Made by a program: the position numbers and the translations under genes. Shown piece by piece: positions 1 through 4,327 of a stretch of DNA of 5,184 nucleotides; within the stretch, counting starts at the first letter, position 1, and each line of letters begins with the position of its first letter. The stretch comes from an uncultured Demequina sp. GTDB taxonomy: Bacteria > Actinomycetota > Actinomycetes > Actinomycetales > Demequinaceae. Where the stretch lies: positions 1 to 5,184 of the forward strand of contig CALALQ010000439.1 in the NCBI GenBank assembly GCA_937925595.1, given 5' to 3'. The notes beneath the pieces are model-generated. The model was not told the DNA's origin, did no database searches, and was given only the letters and a program-made list of their open reading frames with translations.

Positions 1-96
1 CAGACTGACTCGATCTCGCCGACTCAACGACATACGCGAGCGGTGCACTTCGGCCACGCTCTACCGTGGGACGTGGATGTGGCGGGCCGGAGGCGT

Positions 97-102
97 AGGA
101 GG
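97..102 (+). promoter_or_regulatory. Strong Shine-Dalgarno site for the truncated HAD ORF
   Basis: AGGAGG lies 8 nt before the ATG at 111, a near-ideal ribosome binding site. It matters because it shows that the very short ORF at 111-221 keeps the translation start of a once longer gene. It also fixes the N-terminus of the family, since the intact homologue on the minus strand has its conserved block at exactly the same distance from its Met. Confidence 0.6.
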
Positions 103-110
103 GTCAACGG

Positions 111-221
111 ATGGGTCAGGGCTGGGGTGACCACTACAGGCCGCTGGTCACGGTCGACATCGACCGCGTTCTTCGGCTGAGCTGCGTGAACGTCGAAGGT
201 TCGGAACGGCTAGGCACGTGA
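111..221 (+). pseudogene. Truncated HAD-family ORF (N-terminal remnant, 36 aa)
   Basis: This 36-codon ORF starts at ATG 111 behind AGGAGG. Residues 9-23 read YRPLVTVDIDRVLRL, and residues 9-23 of the intact HAD protein at 1448-2365 read YRPVVAIDIDGVLRL: 11 of 15 are identical, in the same register from the Met. The two motif I aspartates (D16, D18) are kept, but the usual Gly after the second one is Arg. After residue 23 similarity stops, and motifs II-IV are absent, so a phosphatase-type fold is impossible. Its TGA overlaps a possible GTG start at 218 (GTGA), so its translation could be coupled to the next gene. I infer a remnant left after most of a HAD gene was lost. The alternative is a leader peptide or small protein kept for coupling. 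Confidence 0.6.
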
Positions 222-244
222 GACGCGAACCCGGGGAGTGTGAG

Positions 245-748
245 GTGCCCGTCAAAGGAGTCCAAGACGAAGAGGGGAGCCGGCGCATCCGGAAGACCGA
301 CCAGACCCACGTTCACACGCCTACTCTGGCGGTCGCTGCGGCCCTGCAGGCGACAGAGAACGCGTGGCAGCGCATCGACCAGGAATTCGGACTCCTGAGT
401 TCGGCGCGCGTATCGCAACTCCTCGGAGCCGGTACCGCGAATCGAAACCTCGCGAACGAGATGCGCACCCGCGGCGAGCTTCTTGGCGTTCAGAGGCGCA
501 ATCAGTACCTCTACCCAGCATTCCAGTTCGATGCGCGGAACGGGACGGTGTGGCCCTGGGTCAAACCCCTGCATGAGCTGGCGAGCGACGAAAGCGTCGC
601 GGCGGAGGACGTGCTTCTGTGGCTGGTCCGCCCGACCACCTATCTGGGTGTCAAGAAGGATGGGACGGCGCCTCGGCCAGTTGACGTGGCGGAGGACGCA
701 CAGCTCCTGCTGAGCGTGGCGGCTAGGGCATGGGACGCACATCGCTGA
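245..748 (+). CDS. MbcA/ParS-like antitoxin-type DNA-binding protein
   Basis: A protein of 167 aa if read from GTG 245, which has GGGGAG 6 nt upstream. An alternative GTG at 218 adds nine residues and overlaps the preceding stop as GTGA. The first ~45 residues are hydrophilic and probably variable. A central block (about residues 50-95 from GTG 245) with LLSSARVSQLLG, then RNLANEMRTRGELLGV and LYPAFQFD, resembles the helix-turn-helix plus linker of Xre/MbcA/ParS-type proteins. The C-terminal block (about 101-165) with WPWVKPLHEL, DVLLWLVRPTTYLG and RPVDVAED resembles their toxin-binding domain (DUF2384-like). In that family such proteins bind DNA and neutralise a partner toxin, often RES-domain. 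No RES gene is visible here; its immediate upstream partner is the HAD remnant. The family match is from recall of sequence patterns, not a search. It is convergent with 824-1414. Confidence 0.7.
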   Translation: MPVKGVQDEEGSRRIRKTDQTHVHTPTLAVAAALQATENAWQRIDQEFGLLSSARVSQLLGAGTANRNLANEMRTRGELLGVQRRNQYLYPAFQFDARNGTVWPWVKPLHELASDESVAAEDVLLWLVRPTTYLGVKKDGTAPRPVDVAEDAQLLLSVAARAWDAHR

Positions 749-750
749 CC

Positions 751-798
751 GATGTGTTGATCGAACCGACCCACCAGCGCCGCCGCCGACAACACGTC
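751..798. terminator. Inverted repeat in the convergent intergenic gap
   Basis: GATGTGTTG (751-759) can pair with CAACACGTC (790-798): nine pairs including one G-T, around a 30-nt spacer rich in GCC triplets. A second small stem, GCCGA (785-789) with TCGGC (800-804), overlaps it. It sits in the 75-bp gap between two convergent genes, where a bidirectional terminator would be expected. There is no T-run on either strand, so a canonical intrinsic terminator is not shown. Confidence 0.25.
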
Positions 799-823
799 CT
801 CGGCACAAACCTCGAGGAGGGAT

Positions 824-1414
824 CTAAGGTGCCCGATGCAGATCCTCAATCAGCTCCCGTACCGTCCCGGGGTCGCCGCCCTGCAACAACCATCGGATGG
901 GCGAGACCCCGTCGAGCGACTCCCGGGGCGCGCAGAGAACGACGTGTCGGTCCAGGTCCGTGTAGTCCATCGGGAAGGCGCCGACGGCCGCGCGGAGCCC
1001 CGGGACGACTTCATCGAGCGGCAGGTCGGATAGACGATTCAGGCGCGCGCGCTCAGCACCTGACCGGATCGCGGACCACACAAGCCAGTCCTCAGCATCA
1101 CGCTCGCCTTGATCCGTGAACACCTTTGGCGACACGCCTCCCTGGATGACAAACGCGATCTGCTCTTCGCTGAGCGGGCTGACCGTCCAGGCGTCGGCGA
1201 GATCGTCCGTGACCGCACCGATGGCATCTATCAGACGCCGCAACACCGCGACCACCTCTACAAGCGTCGGACGCTGCTCGGAGGCGTCTGGCTCACCCAG
1301 CCGCTCTAGTAGCTTCCGGGCGTCGCGGTTTGCATCGCCGATCGCGGCGGCTAGTTCGGTTTGATTCGCGCGTGCCGGCAAGGGCGCCCCTTCAGCCTTG
1401 GAATCGATAGTCAT
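824..1414 (-). CDS. ParS/MbcA-like protein downstream of the HAD gene
   Basis: A protein of 196 aa. The ATG at 1414 is chosen over the one at 1429 because GGAGGA (1427-1422) lies 7 nt before it; the upstream ATG lacks a good site. Residues ~15-75 are predicted mostly helical (long Ala/Leu/Glu/Arg runs). Residues 81-97 (LSEEQIAFVIQGGVSPK) could form a helix-turn-helix. The C-terminus (about 160-193, with PRESLDGVSPIRWLLQGGD and TVRELIEDL) resembles the end of the MbcA/ParS toxin-binding domain, where a short helix, an SP(x)nWL segment and a final V..L..L helix recur. It lies 33 nt after the HAD gene on the same strand, so an operon is likely. I infer a regulator or neutralising partner of the HAD protein. 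No direct homology to 245-748 is obvious outside the C-terminal pattern, and the family call is weaker than for that gene. Confidence 0.55.
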   Translation of the reverse strand: MTIDSKAEGAPLPARANQTELAAAIGDANRDARKLLERLGEPDASEQRPTLVEVVAVLRRLIDAIGAVTDDLADAWTVSPLSEEQIAFVIQGGVSPKVFTDQGERDAEDWLVWSAIRSGAERARLNRLSDLPLDEVVPGLRAAVGAFPMDYTDLDRHVVLCAPRESLDGVSPIRWLLQGGDPGTVRELIEDLHRAP

Positions 1415-1447
1415 GCCCACATCCTCCATGTCGCGCCCGACATCCGC

Positions 1448-2365
1448 TCAGTTCGCCTCCTCGGTGGACTCCGTCCGCGACCAACGGATTATCGCGGCAA
1501 CGACGACATCGACTTCAGGGTCACCGCGCTGCCACCAATATTTGATAAGCGCACGCACCTGGTCGGCGTCGACCTCGGCGGTGTCGCGGAGGTAGTCCGC
1601 CACGTAGCTAGCGAATCGCGGGGGCGAACCACCGTTCAGTTGCGAGAGGAATTTGAAAGCGCCTCGCCACCGTCGTGCACGCTCGAGGGTGCCGTGACGG
1701 CTGAGCGCCCGTCGTCGACGCTGTGCCGCTTGTTCGTTGCGTCGTTGTCGACGGAGTGCGTCGTGTCCGTCCGGGGTGAAGGCGAGTTCGAGCCACGCCT
1801 CGACGCCGGCGATGTCGTTGGTCGTGATCCCTCGTCGGGGGTCCTTGATCCACCACGAAAGCGTGAGTGCTCGGTCGCGTGGGCTCCTCAACGCCTGCAG
1901 CTCGTAGGCATCGAGGTGTACTGGGGAGTCATCGACCCAGACCAGCGGGCGGCCTGGGTACCGGTATGCCAGCTCGCTGGTCTTCCACTCTGACGACGTG
2001 TATTGCTGTTCGTATGTCCCCTCCGTTCCGACGGGTAGGGGCGGGATGTTCAGGAGCGGGGCGAAGTAGACGTTTGCGAAGGATTGCCAGGTGGTCGCCC
2101 ACACGACCTCTATGTCGCGGGATAGGAGTGATCGGATCCAACGAGCTCCCGTTCCAGAGAGCCAGTAGGTGCGGGTAGCGGTGCCGTCGCGGTCCCAACG
2201 TGGGGCCTTGTGGTAGATCCTCGGGTACGCGTTCCGGTGAACGGTGAGTTCAACTTTGAACGCATCCGCGGGGCCCGGGCCTTCTGGTGGCACGGCAAGG
2301 CGGAGAACGCCGTCGATGTCGATTGCCACCACGGGTCGGTATCGGCTCTTGAGGGGGTCTTTCAT
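1448..2365 (-). CDS. HAD-fold protein (HAD_SAK_2-like) with basic C-terminal extension
   Basis: A protein of 305 aa starting at ATG 2365: AAGGA (2377-2373) is 7 nt upstream, and the truncated homologue at 111 begins at the equivalent Met. An ATG at 2416 would add 17 hydrophilic residues but has no clear ribosome site. HAD motifs are complete: motif I AIDIDGV (D16, D18), motif II VVWATTW (T91/T92), a motif III lysine K128 in EWKTSE, and motif IV VWVDDSP (D145, D146). The WATTW and VDDSP wording fits the HAD domain described in 'Swiss Army Knife' RNA-repair proteins (HAD_SAK_2), which may act on nucleic-acid phosphate ends; the substrate here is unknown. Residues ~196-305 are unlike the core: an Arg-rich stretch (205-234), then a helical tail, possibly for nucleic-acid or partner binding. 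Cytosolic: no signal or membrane segment. First gene of a likely operon with 824-1414. Confidence 0.75.
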   Translation of the reverse strand: MKDPLKSRYRPVVAIDIDGVLRLAVPPEGPGPADAFKVELTVHRNAYPRIYHKAPRWDRDGTATRTYWLSGTGARWIRSLLSRDIEVVWATTWQSFANVYFAPLLNIPPLPVGTEGTYEQQYTSSEWKTSELAYRYPGRPLVWVDDSPVHLDAYELQALRSPRDRALTLSWWIKDPRRGITTNDIAGVEAWLELAFTPDGHDALRRQRRNEQAAQRRRRALSRHGTLERARRWRGAFKFLSQLNGGSPPRFASYVADYLRDTAEVDADQVRALIKYWWQRGDPEVDVVVAAIIRWSRTESTEEAN

Positions 2366-2372
2366 GGATTCG

Positions 2373-2377
2373 TCCTT
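2373..2377 (-). promoter_or_regulatory. Shine-Dalgarno site deciding the HAD start
   Basis: On the minus strand AAGGA precedes the ATG at 2365 by 7 nt. It supports the shorter N-terminus over the ATG at 2416, in agreement with the register of the plus-strand remnant. Confidence 0.5.
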
Positions 2378-2380
2378 GCG

Positions 2381-2405
2381 GTCGGGCGATTTGGGCTCGT
2401 CCGAC
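2381..2405. promoter_or_regulatory. Imperfect inverted repeat just upstream of the HAD ribosome site
   Basis: GTCGGGCGA (2381-2389) and TCGTCCGAC (2397-2405) are inverted copies matching at 8 of 9 positions with a 7-nt spacer. The repeat ends 3 nt upstream of the HAD gene's Shine-Dalgarno site, so it could be an operator for an autoregulating DNA-binding partner or an mRNA hairpin near the ribosome site. It falls outside coding sequence only if the HAD gene starts at 2365. High GC makes chance repeats of this length possible. Confidence 0.3.
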
Positions 2406-2488
2406 GGGTCATGCATGCTGCGAGCTGTCGGCGGCCGCCTAAGTGGCGATGGTCCCTGCGGGTCGTGGAAATGATCCCCGCGAACGAC

Positions 2489-3038
2489 TCAGCCTGCCGG
2501 CGGCTCGTAGGGTGGTGTTCCTCCGTTCCGCCGTTCGCTCGTGTCGATCTGGCGCTGTCGCGGAGCGTTTGCGACCGTCCCGCGGTCAAGGCAAATGGCA
2601 GCGCGGCTTCTCCGATCATGTCCTGTGTCACCGACACCAAGCCGCCGATTATGCGACAGAGCAGACCCGTGCGGCTGAACGTGATCGCCATGTCCGGATG
2701 CTCACACTGGGACGAGCCAGTACCGATCCGAGTCTGCTGGTCGGACGACAGCGATTCCAATCCGAGCGCGGCCTCAGGCAACCGAGCAACACGGGGAAGA
2801 TCAGCCCGTACTCCGCGTCGAGATTGATGCCGTGGAAGGAGGACCCCGCTCCACCGCACCACTCGGTGAGGAACTCATCGTTCGCGGCTACCTCACCACC
2901 GGGCTTGGGAGGTGTGAAGAACCCGCTCGCCGACGGCTACCAGGGCGTCTGGGGCGCGGCTGCGTCCGAAGCGGTCTGCTGCGAGGCACGACGTGGACGG
3001 GGGGTGATCTCGTCAACGTGTGTGTCTGCGTGTGGGGC
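2489..3038 (-). pseudogene. Possible decayed coding sequence (frame-broken, unidentified)
   Basis: No intact convincing gene lies here, but the minus strand shows codon-like structure in successive frames. From 3038 one frame reads ITPRPRRASQQTASDAAAP, meets TAG at 2937-2939, then continues through NDEFLTEWCGGAGSS and NLDAEYGLIFPVL. By hand count, 36 of 45 codons from 2921 to 2787 end in G or C. Near 2775 the signal appears to move to a second frame (LGLESLSSDQQTRIG, then CRIIGGLV), and near 2580 to a third ending RNGGTPPYEPPAG at TGA 2489. No family is recognised. I infer a gene with one stop and two frame changes. The second frame alone is open from 2862 to 2362 (166 aa, ATGA overlap with the HAD start), so a real overlapping gene is the alternative; its Arg-rich, low-complexity C-terminus argues against that. 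Confidence 0.3.
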
Positions 3039-3114
3039 CTATCGAAGGGGCTAGTGCCTTCCTAGGCGCGAGCGGCCGCGCTACGGCAACGCAAAACAAT
3101 TTCGCGCCGCGTAC

Positions 3115-3474
3115 ATGGTCGGCATGAGTTCAGTAAGAACAGATCGATACCCAGATGACCTCTCAGAGATAACTCGCCGTATCGGGGAAGTCGGCATCGC
3201 CGCCTACGCCCGGGAGCTCGGCGGGAGCACACAAGCTCTTCGGCGCTACCTGCTGCGCAGGGGAGTCGACCTGGTGAAGGTGCCGACACCGGGTCGAATC
3301 GTAAAGGCCGCCTACCCGGAGACGGTAGTGATGCTTCGGCACATCGCCACCGCGGGGGTGGAGTCTCTTGCGCGCGAGGTCGGTGTCAGCGGGAATGCTA
3401 TTCGAAAGGAACTGGCCCGCCGCGGCGTCACTCTTCCGAGGAGGCCATACGTTCGCCGTATTGAAGCTTCATGA
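3115..3474 (+). CDS. Small protein with two tandem helix-turn-helix-like repeats
   Basis: A protein of 119 aa from ATG 3115; ATG 3124 (residue 4) is an equal alternative, and neither has a visible Shine-Dalgarno site. It is built from two copies of a ~39-residue unit, residues 19-57 and 73-111, identical at 17 of 39 aligned positions. Both share the pattern ARE(L/V)G.S..A(I/L)R..L.RRGV.L. In each, AREL/AREVG, a turn at G-S, and the A-I/L-R helix look like a helix-turn-helix of the kind that reads DNA, followed by a basic strand-like tail with proline. The calculated charge is clearly basic, with Arg dominant. I infer a DNA-binding regulator recognising two adjacent half-sites as a monomer, but no named family is recognised. 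It stands alone, divergent from the decayed region, with 151 nt before the next gene. Confidence 0.65.
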   Translation: MVGMSSVRTDRYPDDLSEITRRIGEVGIAAYARELGGSTQALRRYLLRRGVDLVKVPTPGRIVKAAYPETVVMLRHIATAGVESLAREVGVSGNAIRKELARRGVTLPRRPYVRRIEAS

Positions 3475-3530
3475 GAGCAGGCGACCGAACGGCGTGGGTC
3501 CCCGCGGCAGCGCCCTGTCAGCTTTCACCA

Positions 3531-3546
3531 CCGGCCTGCCCGCCGG
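3531..3546. repeat. Small GC-rich hairpin after the HTH gene
   Basis: CCGGC (3531-3535) pairs with GCCGG (3542-3546) around a 6-nt loop. It lies 57 nt after the stop of the helix-turn-helix gene. There is no T-run after it, so a role in termination is only a possibility; with this base composition it may be chance. Confidence 0.15.
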
Positions 3547-3560
3547 CTGCGGTCGCCCAG

Positions 3561-3592
3561 CTCGAACCGCAGACCACAGACCACGGTTCGAG
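3561..3592. repeat. Perfect 9-bp inverted repeat enclosing a tandem 7-bp repeat
   Basis: CTCGAACCG (3561-3569) and CGGTTCGAG (3584-3592) are perfect inverted copies 14 nt apart. The spacer region holds two consecutive copies of AGACCAC (3571-3577 and 3578-3584), the second sharing its last base with the right arm. It sits 34 nt upstream of the membrane-protein start, directly behind the two-repeat DNA-binding protein gene. An operator is the simplest reading; a regulatory hairpin is the other. Confidence 0.4.
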
Positions 3593-3606
3593 GGGCGCGG
3601 CCCTCG
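3589..3606. promoter_or_regulatory. Second inverted repeat sharing an arm with the first
   Basis: CGAGGG (3589-3594) and CCCTCG (3601-3606) form a perfect 6-bp stem with a 6-nt loop. Its left arm overlaps the last four bases of the upstream repeat, so in RNA the two stems could not form together. No T-run follows. It could be part of an operator, an attenuator-type switch, or a remnant terminator for the preceding gene. Confidence 0.3.
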
Positions 3607-3613
3607 CAGCCAT

Positions 3614-3619
3614 TAGCCT
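3614..3619 (+). promoter_or_regulatory. Candidate -10 element for a leaderless transcript
   Basis: TAGCCT fits the actinobacterial -10 pattern TANNNT and ends 6 nt before the ATG at 3626. With no Shine-Dalgarno site in front of that ATG, this spacing would place transcription start on or next to the start codon. No convincing -35 element is seen. One short match in a region of this length is weak evidence. Confidence 0.3.
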
Positions 3620-3625
3620 CCTCGT

Positions 3626-4123
3626 ATGGGGAAGAACCCGGAGATTTCAGATGACGCGATCTATGCGGCGGTCGCGTCACGGCGCGCTGGCTTCGACAGT
3701 ATGGCGTGGCAGGTGCCGATAATCAGCCTCACGGCGCAGGCGTTCCTGTTCACGATCGCGCTTGGGCCGGACTCTCGGCCCTTCGCCCGGATCATCTCGG
3801 CTTCCCTCGCAGTAGCGGTCACCGCGCTCAGCATGTTGCTCCTTGCCCGGCACCGACAGGCAGACATCGCCGATGCCCAGTGGCTGGCGGATCTCGAAGA
3901 GCGCAGAGGTCGTGCGAGCAAGCAGATTATGGAGGCGCACGGAAGCGCGTGGAGGGATCGCCGTGACGATACGGAGATCCATCCTTGGTTTGACTGGATG
4001 AAGCGGTATCGAGCGTTCGTGGTGTGGGAGATCGGACTCCTGTTGTTCGGAATCGCCGGTATCGCGGTGGTCATCGTGACTCTGGTGGCACCCGGCTGGC
4101 TGGAGGCACCGGCTTCGGGGTGA
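3626..4123 (+). CDS. Small three-helix membrane protein
   Basis: A protein of 165 aa from ATG 3626; no ribosome site is visible and a leaderless start is plausible. Hydrophobic segments: about 27-47 (QVPIISLTAQAFLFTIAL), 53-74 (SLAVAVTALSMLLL) and 129-155 (WEIGLLLFGIAGIAVVIV). The first two form a hairpin with a short loop. The 75-127 stretch is charged (HRQADIADAQWLADLEERR and further Arg/Asp), probably cytosolic and partly helical. The N-terminus is acidic/polar and has no cleavable signal. Similar small hypothetical membrane proteins occur in actinobacteria, but I cannot name a family. It lies between a DNA-binding protein and hsdM; small membrane proteins in such settings may be effectors of defence systems, but nothing here shows that. 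Well separated from both neighbours, so probably its own unit. Confidence 0.75.
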   Translation: MGKNPEISDDAIYAAVASRRAGFDSMAWQVPIISLTAQAFLFTIALGPDSRPFARIISASLAVAVTALSMLLLARHRQADIADAQWLADLEERRGRASKQIMEAHGSAWRDRRDDTEIHPWFDWMKRYRAFVVWEIGLLLFGIAGIAVVIVTLVAPGWLEAPASG

Positions 4124-4195
4124 TCATCAAATGTCGTTCGTGTACGAAGCAGGTTTGTAGGCCGCTCCCTAGCTCTGGTTTCTCGTCCTCATGAG

Positions 4196-4226
4196 TTGGT
4201 CGGGTGATTCCCCGTGCGCGTACCGT
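4196..4226 (+). promoter_or_regulatory. Candidate promoter for hsdM
   Basis: TTGGTC (4196-4201) resembles a -35 box and TACCGT (4221-4226) a -10 box of the TANNNT form, but the 19-nt spacing is longer than ideal. The 204-nt gap 4124-4327 otherwise shows no ORF or strong terminator. The call rests on short matches only. Confidence 0.25.
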
Positions 4227-4232
4227 ATGCGC
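4216..4232. promoter_or_regulatory. Near-palindrome over the candidate -10 box of hsdM
   Basis: GCGCGTAC (4216-4223) and GTATGCGC (4225-4232) are inverted copies around a single C, matching at 7 of 8 positions. The palindrome covers the candidate -10 TACCGT, so a bound protein would block the promoter. Restriction-modification operons are often controlled by such operators, but no controller protein gene is identified here. Confidence 0.3.
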
Positions 4233-4327
4233 GAGCGTCGCTTAGCGCCGGTGTCGTGTCCCGTGGATACATTGTTCATACCCGACGCCGTGAAGGACGC
4301 GGCACGCATGGAGAGCAGCACAACACG

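Noticed and set aside
1..110. Search for a promoter upstream of the truncated HAD ORF
   Set aside because: TACCGT at about 62-67 fits a -10 pattern but no -35 is seen at a sensible distance. Apart from the ribosome site nothing in this stretch can be supported.
134..808. Long minus-strand open frame opposite the first MbcA/ParS-like gene
   Set aside because: It is the antisense of 245-748, which has a recognisable domain pattern and a good ribosome site. The minus frame is Arg-rich without family features.
1361..1993. Plus-strand open frame over the HAD gene
   Set aside because: It is opposite a protein with all four HAD motifs and has no ribosome site or recognisable sequence.
2210..2827. 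Plus-strand open frame crossing the HAD start and the decayed region
   Set aside because: Its first part is the antisense of the HAD N-terminus and its composition is not protein-like. No start signal is visible.
2443..3054. 203-codon plus-strand open frame in the decayed region
   Set aside because: A helix-like stretch is present, but a 50-codon hand count (2629-2778) puts the highest G/C at its first codon position (39 of 50) rather than its third (29 of 50). That fits minus-strand coding better. No family is recognised.
3551..3610. tRNA-like stretch with GGTTCGAG and a VAQLEPQ-type translation
   Set aside because: GGTTCGAG resembles a T-loop, but no acceptor, D-arm or anticodon arm of the right spacing can be built. 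A tRNA remnant or attachment site is not supported.
3471..3722. Plus-strand ORF starting with an ATGA overlap at the end of the tandem-HTH gene
   Set aside because: The second half is out of frame with the membrane-protein gene and the first is Pro/Ala-rich. It covers the inverted repeats, and there is no ribosome site.
4137..4148. TTCGT/ACGAA hairpin after the membrane-protein gene
   Set aside because: A 5-bp stem with a 2-nt loop and no T-run is too weak to call a terminator.
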